Part shown: piece by piece, positions 1 to 8,266 of the stretch | Layout: each line of letters begins with the position of its first letter | Position numbering within the stretch: position 1 is the stretch's first letter | Source: an uncultured Clostridia bacterium | GTDB taxonomy: Bacteria; Bacillota; Clostridia; Oscillospirales; SIG627 | NCBI GenBank assembly: GCA_947589595.1 | Contig: CANQBV010000017.1 | Location: 1 to 34,017 of the forward strand | DNA length: 34,017 nucleotides | Direction of reading: 5' to 3' | Translations under genes and position numbers: made by a program | The notes under the pieces: generated by a model | Told to the model about the DNA's origin: nothing | The model's database searches: none | The model's input: only the letters and a program-made list of their open reading frames with translations

Positions 1-816
1 CAGGCCAAAATACAGGCAGCCTTTAAAGGTACGGCCTTCTTCTTTCATGGCGCGAATCGTGGGCAGGAAAATTGTTTCCATGCAGACCTGTGCAATTTCA
101 GGCGTATAGTAGGGATTGGGAGCAACGGTGCCCATACCGCCGGTGTTGAGGCCCGTATCCCCATCGCCGACGCGTTTATGATCCATGGAAGAAACCATGG
201 GGATCACGGTTTTACCATCGGTAAACGAAAGCACTGAAACCTCGGGGCCGGTGAGAAATTCCTCAATTACAATACGCTCGCCGCTTTTGCCAAAGGCTTT
301 TTCCTGCATCATAGAAAGCACGGCTTCTTTGGCCTCTTCGCGCGTGTTTGCAATAATAACGCCCTTGCCCAGCGCCAGTCCGTCTGCCTTGACAACGGTG
401 GGGATCGGCGCAGTTTCAAGATACGAAAGCGCTTTTTCCACGTCGTCAAAGGTTTCGAAAGCGGCAGTGGGAATGCCGTATTTTTTCATGAGGTTTTTGG
501 AAAAGACTTTGCTCCCCTCCAAAATAGCCGCCTTTTGATTCGGACCAAAGCAAGGGACGCCTTTTTCTTCCAAAGCGTCTACACAGCCAAGCACCAGCGG
601 ATCGTCGGGCGCTACAATGGCGTAATCAATTTTATTTTCCACGGCAAAAGCGGTGATCGCTTTGATATCCGTAGCAGGAATGGCGACGCAAACAGCATCC
701 TTCGCGATGCCGCCGTTTCCCGGCAAAACAAAGATTTCGTTGACGTTGGGGTTTTCTCTTACTTTTTTGACAATCGCGTGTTCTCTGCCGCCGCCGCCGA
801 CTACCAGTATTTTCAT
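1..816 (-). CDS. purD: Phosphoribosylamine-glycine ligase (GARS), 3' end cut by window edge
   Basis: This ATP-grasp enzyme joins glycine to phosphoribosylamine, the second step of purine synthesis. The frame is open from ATG at 816 to base 1 with no stop, giving 272 residues of a protein usually near 420. The N-terminus MKILVVGGGGREHAI is the family's dinucleotide-like loop. VKADGLALGKGVIIA (ATP-grasp lysine region) and NTGGMGTVAPNPYY follow in the expected order. The site AAGGAG lies 8 bases before the ATG. It is the last visible gene of the purE-to-purD operon, 15 bases after the AICAR transformylase gene. The canonical VVGPEAPL segment reads VAPDDPLVLG, a mild variant. The identification is secure; the C-terminal third is outside the window. 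Confidence 0.96.
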   Translation of the reverse strand, partial: MKILVVGGGGREHAIVKKVRENPNVNEIFVLPGNGGIAKDAVCVAIPATDIKAITAFAVENKIDYAIVAPDDPLVLGCVDALEEKGVPCFGPNQKAAILEGSKVFSKNLMKKYGIPTAAFETFDDVEKALSYLETAPIPTVVKADGLALGKGVIIANTREEAKEAVLSMMQEKAFGKSGERIVIEEFLTGPEVSVLSFTDGKTVIPMVSSMDHKRVGDGDTGLNTGGMGTVAPNPYYTPEIAQVCMETIFLPTIRAMKEEGRTFKGCLYFGL

Positions 817-831
817 GGCTTTCTCCTTCGA

Positions 832-2016
832 TTAGTGATGGAACAGGCGCATTCTCGTAAACGCCATGACCATGTCGTGCTTGTCGCAGCACGCAATGAC
901 CACATCGTCGCGGATCGAGCCACCGGGCTGCGCAATGTATTTTACGCCGCTGCGATAGGCTCTTTCAATATTATCATCAAACGGGAAAAAGGCGTCGGAA
1001 CCGAGAGCAACGCCGTCGATCGCGGCAAGATAGGCTTTCTTTTCCTCGGTGGTAAAAGGAGCGGGCCTTTCGGTAAAATATTTCTGCCAATTGCCATCGG
1101 CGCAAACGTCTTCCTCGTTTTGATTGATATAACCATCGATCACGTTGTCACGATCCGGCCGGCCGAGCTCTTTTTTGAATGGGAGACCCAGTACCTTTTC
1201 GTGCTGACGTAAGAACCAGGTATCGGCCTTCGTGCCGGCAAGGCGTGTGCAGTGGATGCGGGATTGCTGGCCGGCTCCCACACCGATCGCCTGTCCGTCT
1301 ACTGCGTAGCAAACCGAATTGGACTGTGTATATTTTAAGGTAATCAGCGCGACGATCAGATCGCGCACGGCGCTTTCGGGCAGCTTTTTGTTTTGAGTGA
1401 CGATCTGGGCCAAAAGTTCCTTGTTGATCTTGAAATTGTTGCGGAGCTGCTCGAAAGTGATACCGAAGACCTGCTTTTTTTCCTGGGGTTCGGGGATATA
1501 GGAAGGATCGATCTTGACAATGTTATAATTGCCCTTTCTTTTGGCCTTGAGAATTTCCAAGGCCTCGGAAGAATAGCCGGGAGCGATCACACCGTCTGAC
1601 ACCTCACGCGCGATCATTTTTGCAGTGATGGCATCGCATTCGTCAGAGAGGGCAACCCAGTCTCCGAAGGAACACATACGGTCCGTTCCTCTGGCTCTGG
1701 CATAGGCAGAGGCAAGCGGAGAAGCATCGAGTTCCGGAATATCATCTACAAAATACGCTTTTTTTAATTTCTCGGGAAGCGGGATTCCCACCGCCGCCGA
1801 AGTCGGGCTGACGTGCTTAAAGGAGGTAGCGGCCGGAAGTCCTAACGCTTCTTTCAGTTCTTTCACAAGCTGCCAGGAATTAAAAGCATCCAGAAAATTG
1901 ATATAGCCGGGTCTGCCGCTGAGAATTTCGATTGGCAGATCGCTGCCGTTTTCCATATAAATTTTTGACGGCTTCTGGTTGGGGTTGCAGCCGTACTTCA
2001 ATTCAAATTCTTTCAT
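832..2016 (-). CDS. purH: Stand-alone AICAR transformylase (PurH transformylase domain only)
   Basis: The 394-residue product should transfer the formyl group of 10-formyl-tetrahydrofolate to AICAR, giving FAICAR. Ordinary bacterial PurH is a bifunctional protein of about 510 residues with an N-terminal MGS-like IMP cyclohydrolase domain. That domain is absent here: the protein begins MKEFELKYGCNPNQKPSK, directly at the transformylase fold. FKHVSPTSAAVG near residue 66 matches the catalytic Lys-His motif (KHVSPAG in the bifunctional enzyme). QSNSVCYAVDGQAIGVGAGQ and SDAFFPFDD are also family motifs. AAGGAG precedes the ATG. The cyclohydrolase step is evidently supplied by the next gene upstream (2029-2745), 12 bases away. 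The call rests on motif recognition and is strong. Confidence 0.93.
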   Translation of the reverse strand: MKEFELKYGCNPNQKPSKIYMENGSDLPIEILSGRPGYINFLDAFNSWQLVKELKEALGLPAATSFKHVSPTSAAVGIPLPEKLKKAYFVDDIPELDASPLASAYARARGTDRMCSFGDWVALSDECDAITAKMIAREVSDGVIAPGYSSEALEILKAKRKGNYNIVKIDPSYIPEPQEKKQVFGITFEQLRNNFKINKELLAQIVTQNKKLPESAVRDLIVALITLKYTQSNSVCYAVDGQAIGVGAGQQSRIHCTRLAGTKADTWFLRQHEKVLGLPFKKELGRPDRDNVIDGYINQNEEDVCADGNWQKYFTERPAPFTTEEKKAYLAAIDGVALGSDAFFPFDDNIERAYRSGVKYIAQPGGSIRDDVVIACCDKHDMVMAFTRMRLFHH

Positions 2017-2028
2017 AAATTACGCTCC

Positions 2029-2745
2029 TTATTTGTTTTTATTGAGGATGATCTCGGTCGGTTCGCTTCCGTCGAGCGGAACGCTGCGAATAAACAAGGA
2101 CACTTTATTATCCTCGTTGAGATTCGACCAAACGAGCTCAGCAAGCTCTTCTGCCGTGTTCGGCATCGCTACTTCTTCGGGCTCGCCGTAAAAGGACGGA
2201 ATGGGGCTGCCGTCGCATTTGTAGGTGTGGATAAAATGGCCGATCCCGCTGACCGGCCTATAGCGATAGAAATAGCGATTGCAGGCCGAAGGGTCGCCGT
2301 TCCGGCTCTTTAAAATAGAAAGCTGGTAGGAAAAAGTTTTCTGCGAGAAATCATACTCGGCAACACCCGAAATGCGGGGAGTAAAATTCGGCGCATCCGG
2401 TTCGAATTCGCGGGTCATCAAGGCGTCCTCAAAAGTTTTACCGTCCCTTAAAAAATCGTAAACGGTGTTGGTCTGATCGCCGTTGGTAATGATATCGCAC
2501 GTCCCGAGGGAAAGATACGGATTATAGATGATAAGGCTGGGGTCGGATAACTTGGATTCGTCGTAAGCCTTGGTGCGCATACCGCCGCCGAAGCGCTCAA
2601 AAACACGGTTGCGACTGTTTTCACTGCGTCCCATAATAAAATAGGCGAGCATTGCGTTCTTGCCGTCGGCGCTTTTTCCCATTACGATCCCTCTGCCGGG
2701 GTATGAATTTTCGGAGAGGAAAGCTTCTAAATCATACAGGGCCAT
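2029..2745 (-). CDS. purO: Archaeal-type IMP cyclohydrolase (PurO family)
   Basis: The 238-residue protein is recognised as the PurO/IMP_cyclohyd family, which closes the ring of FAICAR to IMP without using the PurH fold. The N-terminal YPGRGIVMGKSADGKNAMLAYFIMGRS segment resembles the Y-x-GRGI-x-x-G opening of archaeal PurO, followed by SRNRVF. Context supports it: it sits between purN and an AICAR transformylase gene that lacks its own cyclohydrolase domain, so the operon would otherwise miss the last step. It starts 6 bases after purN, with AAGGA about 15 bases upstream of ATG. Archaeal PurO proteins are about 200 residues, so this is slightly longer. Family membership is fairly sure; activity is inferred. 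Confidence 0.85.
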   Translation of the reverse strand: MALYDLEAFLSENSYPGRGIVMGKSADGKNAMLAYFIMGRSENSRNRVFERFGGGMRTKAYDESKLSDPSLIIYNPYLSLGTCDIITNGDQTNTVYDFLRDGKTFEDALMTREFEPDAPNFTPRISGVAEYDFSQKTFSYQLSILKSRNGDPSACNRYFYRYRPVSGIGHFIHTYKCDGSPIPSFYGEPEEVAMPNTAEELAELVWSNLNEDNKVSLFIRSVPLDGSEPTEIILNKNK

Positions 2746-2751
2746 TTGTTT

Positions 2752-3375
2752 TTACCGATTTCCTTTCTTTTTTAAAAGTTCGTTGCAAACCATTTCCACG
2801 GCTTCGGGCAGAATCTTCCATTCTGCCTGCCGCATAACGCGTTTTTGCAGTTTTTCCGGTGTATCTCCCGGCAAAACCCGGACGGCTTTTTGCTGAATGA
2901 TCTTGCCGCCGTCTGGAATTTCATTGACAAAATGTACCGTAGCGCCAGTGACCTTAACGCCCTTTTTCAGGGCGGCTTCATGCACCTTTAAACCGTAAAA
3001 TCCGGCGCCGCAAAACGAAGGGATCAGAGATGGGTGCACGTTGAGGATGCGGTTTTCAAAGCGGGAGGTAAAGGCAGCGCTTAAAATGGTCATAAATCCT
3101 GCCAGGACGATCAGGTCGATTCCGGCTTTTTCCAATTTTGCAATCAGCGCCGCCTCAAAAGCGCTTTGTGATCCGCAATCGGCTTTGGTAATGACCGCAG
3201 TAGGAACACCGGCGTTTTCAGCGCGGGTGAGTGCATAGGCGTCTTTTTTATTGGAAATGACAAGCACGATTTTTCCGGAACGGATCTTGCCTTCTTTTTC
3301 CGCATCCAAAATAGCCTGCAAATTGGTGCCGCCGCCGGAAACCAGCACCGCTACCTTCGCCGTTTTCTCTTTCAT
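2752..3375 (-). CDS. purN: Phosphoribosylglycinamide formyltransferase 1 (GART)
   Basis: PurN formylates GAR with 10-formyl-tetrahydrofolate, the third step of the pathway. The 207 residues carry VAVLVSGGGTNLQAI at the N-terminus, NVHPSLIPSF with the catalytic Asn and His, and IPDGGKIIQQ with the catalytic Asp. The loop after NVHPSLIP (SFCGAGFYGLKVHEA) is longer than in Escherichia coli PurN, a form common in Clostridia and Bacteroidetes. GAGG lies just upstream of ATG. It is 12 bases downstream of purM in the same operon. Confidence 0.95.
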   Translation of the reverse strand: MKEKTAKVAVLVSGGGTNLQAILDAEKEGKIRSGKIVLVISNKKDAYALTRAENAGVPTAVITKADCGSQSAFEAALIAKLEKAGIDLIVLAGFMTILSAAFTSRFENRILNVHPSLIPSFCGAGFYGLKVHEAALKKGVKVTGATVHFVNEIPDGGKIIQQKAVRVLPGDTPEKLQKRVMRQAEWKILPEAVEMVCNELLKKKGNR

Positions 3376-3387
3376 TTTTTCCTCGTT

Positions 3388-4431
3388 TCAGCAAATGGTA
3401 ATTTTTTCTTCGGATTTCACAATTTCGCCGATCACATAGGCGTCTTCCCCGTTGGCCTTGAGGATTTCCAGCGCCTTTTCAGCGTCTTTCTTTTCGGTGA
3501 TAATACACATGCCGACACCCATGTTGAAGGTGTTGAACATATCATGCTCGCTGATCCCTCCGCGTTTGGCGATCAGGTCGAAGATCGGCAGGATTCGCAC
3601 GGCGCTGCGGTCGATCCTGGCGCCAAGTCCTTGTGAAATGCTGCGCGGAATATTTTCATAAAATCCGCCGCCGGTGATGTGGGAAATTCCCTTCACCTTA
3701 ACTTGTTCCAGCAAAGCCAGGACCGGCTTAACATAGATTTTGGTGGGCGTCAGGAGCGTTTCGCCAATAGATTTTCCGTTCAGTTCGGGAACAGGGACTT
3801 TCAGATCGGTATTTTCTACGTCAAATACCTTTCTCACCAAGGAAAAGCCGTTAGAATGCACGCCGCTGGACGGCAAGGCAAGGATCACATCTCCCGCACG
3901 CATGGCAGTATGATCGATGATTTTTTCTTTATCAACCACGCCGGTCGAATAGCCGGCCAGATCATATTCATCCACAGGGTAAAAGCCGGGCATTTCCGCG
4001 GTTTCGCCGCCGATCAGGGCGGCGCCCGCCTGTACACATCCCTCACAAACGCCTTTTACAATCTCGGCAATTTTTTCGGGAACGTTTTTGCCGCAGGCAA
4101 TATAATCCAGAAAAAACAGAGGTTTCGCGCCACAGCAGATGATATCGTTTACGCACATAGCCACACAGTCAATGCCCACGGTGTCGTGCTTATCCATAAG
4201 AAAAGCGATTTTCAGCTTGGTGCCGACGCCGTCCGTGCCGCTGACCAGCACCGGCTTGCGGATCCCATCGAGATCAAGCTCAAACAGGCCGCCGAAACCG
4301 CCGACGTCGGAACAGACGCCGCTTGTTAAGGTTTTGGCGATGTGCTGCTTCATCAATTCCACCGCTTTGTAACCGGCGGTAATATCCACACCGGCGGCAG
4401 CGTAGCTTTCCGAATATGATTTCGTATTCAT
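3388..4431 (-). CDS. purM: Phosphoribosylformylglycinamidine cyclo-ligase (AIR synthetase)
   Basis: PurM closes the imidazole ring of FGAM to AIR using ATP. At 347 residues it has the family's normal length. Visible motifs are [19 protein letters not shown] at the N-terminus, [25 protein letters not shown] and [13 protein letters not shown], all in the expected order. It starts 3 bases after the purF stop, so translation is probably coupled. Downstream is purN. PurL/PurS/PurQ, which make its substrate, are not in this window. Confidence 0.97.
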   Translation of the reverse strand: MNTKSYSESYAAAGVDITAGYKAVELMKQHIAKTLTSGVCSDVGGFGGLFELDLDGIRKPVLVSGTDGVGTKLKIAFLMDKHDTVGIDCVAMCVNDIICCGAKPLFFLDYIACGKNVPEKIAEIVKGVCEGCVQAGAALIGGETAEMPGFYPVDEYDLAGYSTGVVDKEKIIDHTAMRAGDVILALPSSGVHSNGFSLVRKVFDVENTDLKVPVPELNGKSIGETLLTPTKIYVKPVLALLEQVKVKGISHITGGGFYENIPRSISQGLGARIDRSAVRILPIFDLIAKRGGISEHDMFNTFNMGVGMCIITEKKDAEKALEILKANGEDAYVIGEIVKSEEKITIC

Positions 4432-4434
4432 CTT

Positions 4435-5859
4435 TTATTCCTTTCCGTTCCAGCAGTAGGTACAGAGCTTGCACGGCTCAATGCCAATGGCTTCAATGAT
4501 GCCGTCCAGCGATTGAAATTCAAGCGACGCCAGGTGCAGCTCCTTGCAAATCGCCTCGCGCAGTTTTTTGCCGCGCTCTGTGGTAAAGTCGCTGTATTCT
4601 TCAATATGCTGCAGCCCTTTCTCCCCCTCCAGCTCGATAATCACACGGCGCGCGATCAACTCCATATCGCTGGTAGCGCGGGAGAAGTTCAGGTATTTAC
4701 AGCCATACATGATCGGCGGGCAGGCAGAGCGCATATGCACGCCCTTTGCGCCGTTTTCATAAAGGAATTCCACGGTTTCCCGCAGCTGAGTGCCCCGCAC
4801 AATGGAGTCGTCCACAAAAAGCAAATTTTTGCCGCGGATCAGTTCATGAACGGGAATCTGCTTCATTTTCGCCACTTTATTGCGCTGTGCCTGATCAGTC
4901 GGCATAAAGCTTCTGGACCAGGTGGGCGTGTATTTGATAAACGCGCGCGCAAACGGAATGTGCGCTTCGTTGGAATAACCGATCGCGTGGGGCGTGCCCG
5001 AATCCGGGACGCCTCCGACATAATCTACATCGATATTATTTTGAACTTCCTTATCGTGTTGCGCCATGATTCTGCCGTTGCGGTAACGCATCATTTCTAC
5101 GTTCACGCCTTCATAGGTAGAAGTCGGATAGCCGTAATAGCTCCATAAGAACGAACAAATGCGCATCTTTTCGCCAGGTTCGGCAAGCTGAGTCACGGAA
5201 TCTGCCGTGATCTCCACGATTTCGCCGGGGCCTAATTCTTTCACATCTTCATAGCCCAATTTCGTATAGGCAAAAGATTCGAAGGTAACGCAATACCCGT
5301 CTTCTCTTTTTCCGATTACAACAGGAAGTCTTCCCACTTTGTCACGTGCAGCGAGAATGGAGCCGTTGTCTTTGAGAATCAAAATCGAAGCGGTCCCTTC
5401 GATTTCCTGCTGGGCAAAGCGGATCCCTTCCACAAAATCGTTTTTCTGGTTGATCAGCGCCGCCAGGAGCTCGGTGGAATTGACAGCACCGCCGGTCATG
5501 GCGTCGAAATATCCGCCGCTTGTGGCCAGATAACGGTCGATCAGCTCCTTGGCGTTATTGATCACACCGATCATACAAATGGCATAGGAGCCAAGTCGGG
5601 AGCGGAGAAGCAGCGGCTGAGGATCGTAATCGCTGATGCAGCCAATTGCAGCGGTACCTTTCATTTCGTGGAAAATATTTTCAAAACGGGTACGGAAAGG
5701 CGAGTTTTCAATGTTGTGGATCACGCGTTGCAAGCCGATTTTTTCATCAAAAGCAGCCATACCGCCTCGACGGGTGCCGAGGTGTGAATGATAGTCTGTG
5801 CCGAAAAATACGTCGGAAACGGCGTCGTTTTTACTGACCGCTCCAAAAAAACCTCCCAT
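4435..5859 (-). CDS. purF: Amidophosphoribosyltransferase homologue lacking the N-terminal catalytic Cys
   Basis: PurF makes phosphoribosylamine from PRPP. The 474-residue protein keeps the PRPP loop LLFVDDSIVRGTQLRET. It also keeps all four positions of the Bacillus subtilis-type 4Fe-4S ligands: RICSFLWSYYG, SACPPIMYGCKY and the C-terminal CTYCWNGKE. The glutaminase half is altered. The usual start (CGVFG, with Cys as nucleophile once Met or a propeptide is removed) is here MGGFFGAVS, and the glutamine-site motif HRGQE reads HLGTR. The start is not misplaced: AAAGGAG lies 8 bases before this ATG, and an in-frame TAA is six codons upstream with no Cys codon between. It probably uses free ammonia or a partner glutaminase. 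The family call is firm; the activity is inferred. Confidence 0.9.
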   Translation of the reverse strand: MGGFFGAVSKNDAVSDVFFGTDYHSHLGTRRGGMAAFDEKIGLQRVIHNIENSPFRTRFENIFHEMKGTAAIGCISDYDPQPLLLRSRLGSYAICMIGVINNAKELIDRYLATSGGYFDAMTGGAVNSTELLAALINQKNDFVEGIRFAQQEIEGTASILILKDNGSILAARDKVGRLPVVIGKREDGYCVTFESFAYTKLGYEDVKELGPGEIVEITADSVTQLAEPGEKMRICSFLWSYYGYPTSTYEGVNVEMMRYRNGRIMAQHDKEVQNNIDVDYVGGVPDSGTPHAIGYSNEAHIPFARAFIKYTPTWSRSFMPTDQAQRNKVAKMKQIPVHELIRGKNLLFVDDSIVRGTQLRETVEFLYENGAKGVHMRSACPPIMYGCKYLNFSRATSDMELIARRVIIELEGEKGLQHIEEYSDFTTERGKKLREAICKELHLASLEFQSLDGIIEAIGIEPCKLCTYCWNGKE

Positions 5860-5874
5860 TGATGGCTCCTTTCT

Positions 5875-6585
5875 TTATTTGCCGAAAACGCGGTTCATCA
5901 TTTCTCTGTAGGCGTCTTCTACACCGCCCATATCGCGGCGAAAACGGTCTTTATCCAGTTTTTCGCCGGTTTTTGCATCCCAGAAGCGGCAGGTATCGGG
6001 CGAAATTTCGTCCGCCAGAACCAGGGTGCCGTCAGAAAGCCTGCCGAATTCGAGCTTGAAATCGACCAGCTTGACGCCGAGGCTTAAAAAGTATTCCTTT
6101 AAAACCTCGTTGATCTTGAACGCCATTTCCTTAATTTTTTCAATCTCTTCCTGGGTGGCAAGGTTCAGGGCAAGCGCATGGTAGGAATTGATCAGCGGGT
6201 CATGCAGATCATCATTTTTATATGAAAATTCAATTGTGGGCTGAGTAAAGACGATTCCCTCCTCCACGCCGTAGCGTTTGGCAAAGGAGCCGGCGGAAAT
6301 GTTGCGGATAATAACCTCGAGCGGCACGATCGAAACCTTTTTCACCACGGTTTCACGGTCGTTTAATTCTTCTACAAAGTGCGTCGGTACGCCGTTTTTT
6401 TCCAAAAGCTGCATGAGAAAATTGGTCATGCGGTTATTGATCGCGCCTTTTCCGGCGATGGTACCCTTTTTCAGTCCATCCAAAGCGGTAGCGTCGTCCT
6501 TATAGGAAACAATCACTTCCTCCGGATTTTCGGTGGCATACACTTTTTTGGCTTTTCCTTCATAGAGCTGTTTTGTTTTTCCCAT
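5875..6585 (-). CDS. purC: SAICAR synthetase
   Basis: PurC condenses CAIR with aspartate to SAICAR using ATP. The 236 residues match the usual bacterial length. The N-terminus [20 protein letters not shown], the central [28 protein letters not shown] and [12 protein letters not shown] are all diagnostic. AAAGGAG precedes the ATG by about 8 bases. It lies between purE and purF, with 17-base and 15-base gaps. The purF ribosome binding site overlaps its stop region. Confidence 0.97.
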   Translation of the reverse strand: MGKTKQLYEGKAKKVYATENPEEVIVSYKDDATALDGLKKGTIAGKGAINNRMTNFLMQLLEKNGVPTHFVEELNDRETVVKKVSIVPLEVIIRNISAGSFAKRYGVEEGIVFTQPTIEFSYKNDDLHDPLINSYHALALNLATQEEIEKIKEMAFKINEVLKEYFLSLGVKLVDFKLEFGRLSDGTLVLADEISPDTCRFWDAKTGEKLDKDRFRRDMGGVEDAYREMMNRVFGK

Positions 6586-6602
6586 TTCTTTTTCTCCTTT
6601 TT

Positions 6603-7097
6603 TTACTTTTGGAATTCTTGAAAAACGGCCGCGTTTTTCTCTAATACTTTTTTAGCGTCGTTTGCGCGCTTCTGCGTAAGCTTTTCGGCAAGCGCGGCAT
6701 CCTCAACCGCAAGAATCTGGATAGCAAGCAAAGCGGCATTGGCCCCTCCCCCGATCGCAACGGTAGCCACAGGAATACCGCTGGGCATTTGTACCGTGGA
6801 TAAAAGAGCGTCAATGCCGTCTAAATTTACACCTTTGCAGGGGATCCCGATCACCGGCAGTGTCGTGTTGGCAGCAATTGCGCCGGCTAAATGCGCCGCC
6901 ATACCGGCAGCGGCAATGATCGCGCCGAAACCATTTTCTCTGGCGCTGCAGGCAAAGTCGCGCGCTTCGCTCGGCGTCCGGTGTGCAGAGTAAATATGCA
7001 CCTCAAAAGGAACTCCGAATTCTTTTAACGTGTCTGCGCATTTTTGGATCACGGGCAGATCGCTGTCGCTTCCCATAACAATTCCGATTTTTTTCAT
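6603..7097 (-). CDS. purE: N5-carboxyaminoimidazole ribonucleotide mutase
   Basis: First gene of the purine operon. The 164-residue PurE converts N5-CAIR to [27 protein letters not shown] and [16 protein letters not shown] are the class I PurE active-site motifs, including the Ser-Asp and His residues that bind the substrate. AAGGAGG lies 7 bases before ATG. Class I PurE normally works with PurK, which is not in the window. The gene directly follows a riboswitch and its terminator (7120-7232), so it is the first gene exposed to that control. Confidence 0.97.
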   Translation of the reverse strand: MKKIGIVMGSDSDLPVIQKCADTLKEFGVPFEVHIYSAHRTPSEARDFACSARENGFGAIIAAAGMAAHLAGAIAANTTLPVIGIPCKGVNLDGIDALLSTVQMPSGIPVATVAIGGGANAALLAIQILAVEDAALAEKLTQKRANDAKKVLEKNAAVFQEFQK

Positions 7098-7119
7098 GAA
7101 CTTCCTCCTTTTTTAAAGC

Positions 7120-7162
7120 AAAAAGGGCGCACTTGGACAGTGAGAATTGTTCAAGTGTGCCC
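7120..7162 (-). terminator. Intrinsic terminator acting as riboswitch expression platform
   Basis: On the minus strand GGGCACACTTG (7162-7152) can pair with CAAGTGCGCCC (7135-7125), giving 10 pairs and one A.C mismatch, followed by TTTTT (7124-7120). The 5' arm begins with the GGGC that also closes helix P3 of the ZTP aptamer, so aptamer folding and terminator formation exclude each other. This is the classical on-switch design, placed 23 bases before the purE start. Confidence 0.9.
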
Positions 7163-7232
7163 AGACGGTCGGCAAAAACGAGTTCTTTGTTCCTTTGTGG
7201 TGCTCCACATGATCCGTCAGTTGCAAAGAACT
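7158..7232 (-). ncRNA. ZTP riboswitch (pfl motif) controlling the pur operon
   Basis: The aptamer reads 5' to 3' on the minus strand. P1 is AGTTCTTTG (7232-7224) with CAAAGAACT (7189-7181), nine perfect pairs. P2 is GTGG/CCAC inside it (7208-7205 with 7200-7197). The 3' domain is GCCGACCGTCTGGGCA (7173-7158), the hallmark of the pfl motif, where GCC/GGGC closes P3. GACGG (7218-7214) next to P1 is complementary to CCGTC in the P3 loop (7168-7164), the expected pseudoknot. Known members bind the AICAR derivatives ZMP and ZTP, which accumulate when 10-formyl-tetrahydrofolate is scarce, and they turn on purine and folate genes. Ligand identity is inferred from the motif. Confidence 0.93.
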
Positions 7233-7251
7233 ATATCTTGATGATAGAAAA

Positions 7252-7281
7252 AGTATAGCACAAGATATAGAAAAATGTCAA
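7252..7281 (-). promoter_or_regulatory. Vegetative promoter of the pur operon
   Basis: TTGACA (7281-7276) and TATACT (7257-7252) are separated by 18 bases, with a TG extended -10 (TGCTATACT). Transcription would begin near 7245, about 13 bases before the P1 helix of the ZTP riboswitch. A perfect inverted repeat TACAA-AA-TTGTA (7321-7332) lies 40 bases upstream; no role can be assigned to it. Confidence 0.85.
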
Positions 7282-7354
7282 GAAAATCATAGAAAAAAGT
7301 ACGCAAAATCGATGTTCAACTACAAAATTGTAATATTCCTGAAAAATTGCCATT

Positions 7355-7672
7355 TTATTCCTTTGCATCCTCTTCGGTCGTTTCCAACAAAAAGCTGACC
7401 GGACGAAAGCCGTCGTTGCAGGAAATCATCGCAGATTTTTTATTTTTCATCCAGCCGTTGTAGAAATCCTCGCCACCGTGCGCCAGTGTCATCACGAACG
7501 GTGAAAGAGTTTCCCAGGCGCTGTCGCAGAAACCGATCGGCTTTTGCCATCCGTTTGCCAGGAAGACCATTCCCTTTGCCATGTCACAAGGATGCGGAAT
7601 CGGATTTTCATATTTTTCGATCAAGTCCGGGTAGCAGGCGATTTTCATTACCGTAATCTTTACTTTTTTCAT
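7355..7672 (-). CDS. TIGR04076 family protein, function unknown
   Basis: The 105-residue protein is recognised as the small TIGR04076 family, whose function is not established. Recognisable pieces are the N-terminal MKKVKITVMKI, PHPCDMAKGMVF, the GFCDSAWETLSPFVMTLAHGG stretch and a terminal SCNDGFRPVSFLLE. Cysteines at the PCDM, GFCD and SCND positions are typical of the family. It starts 24 bases after a NUDIX hydrolase gene and looks co-transcribed with it and rlmD. No terminator is obvious between its stop and the pur promoter region. Confidence 0.75.
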   Translation of the reverse strand: MKKVKITVMKIACYPDLIEKYENPIPHPCDMAKGMVFLANGWQKPIGFCDSAWETLSPFVMTLAHGGEDFYNGWMKNKKSAMISCNDGFRPVSFLLETTEEDAKE

Positions 7673-7696
7673 ATACGAAACTCCAAAATCAAAAAA

Positions 7697-8209
7697 TTAC
7701 TTCCGGTTCACAACGTCCTCGAAAAAGTAGGAAAGCGAAGGAACCATTTTTCCGGCATCAAACAGGCGCTGCACTTCCTCCGGCGTCATCCATTTGGAGG
7801 TGGCAACTTCTTTTTCGGTTGCCTTCGATAAATCCACTTCGCCGTCATACGGAAAGACCCAGACGTCTTTGATGGTATTGATTTTTCTGCCGTTTCCTTC
7901 ACCGCGAACCTTGGTACATAGAAAACGCCCGCTTTCCGGCGAAAGATCAATCCCGACTTCCTCCTTTACTTCGCGTACGGCCCCTTGCAAACTGTCCTCC
8001 CCTTTTAAAACGGAACCGGCTACGCATTCCCAAAAGAGGGGAAAGGCCGGTCGGCTTGCATGGCGCTGTGAAATCAGGTATTTTCCTTCAGAATTCACGA
8101 TCCAGACGTCCACGATCAGGTGATACCGATCCTTCGGCAGTTCTTCTCCCCGGATATATTCTTCCCCGGTTAAAACTCGGTTCTTGGTATATAAATCCCA
8201 CAATTCCAT
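7697..8209 (-). CDS. NUDIX hydrolase
   Basis: A 170-residue NUDIX hydrolase. The NUDIX box is complete: G-x5-E-x7-REVKEEVGI within residues about 70-92, so metal-dependent pyrophosphatase activity is expected; the substrate is unknown. ELWDLYTKNRVLTGEEYIRGEELP at the N-terminus followed by YHLIVDVWIVNSEGKYLISQRH resembles Idi/YfcD-like NUDIX enzymes. ATG at 8209 is chosen because AAGAGG lies 6 bases upstream; an in-frame upstream start at 8266 has no such site. It begins 57 bases after the rlmD stop. Confidence 0.88.
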   Translation of the reverse strand: MELWDLYTKNRVLTGEEYIRGEELPKDRYHLIVDVWIVNSEGKYLISQRHASRPAFPLFWECVAGSVLKGEDSLQGAVREVKEEVGIDLSPESGRFLCTKVRGEGNGRKINTIKDVWVFPYDGEVDLSKATEKEVATSKWMTPEEVQRLFDAGKMVPSLSYFFEDVVNRK

Positions 8210-8266
8210 GAAAAACCTCTTCAAGCAGCAAATAAAATTGCCAGACGCCGTATCCGATCCATCCAC

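Noticed and set aside
632-892. Minus-strand 86-residue open frame over the purD start
   Set aside because: It is out of frame with purD, which reads from 816 to the window edge with full family motifs.
535-1212. Long plus-strand open frames opposite purD/purH, and similar ones opposite purM, purF, rlmD and tkt
   Set aside because: They are antisense shadows of well-recognised genes, with no family resemblance or ribosome binding sites.
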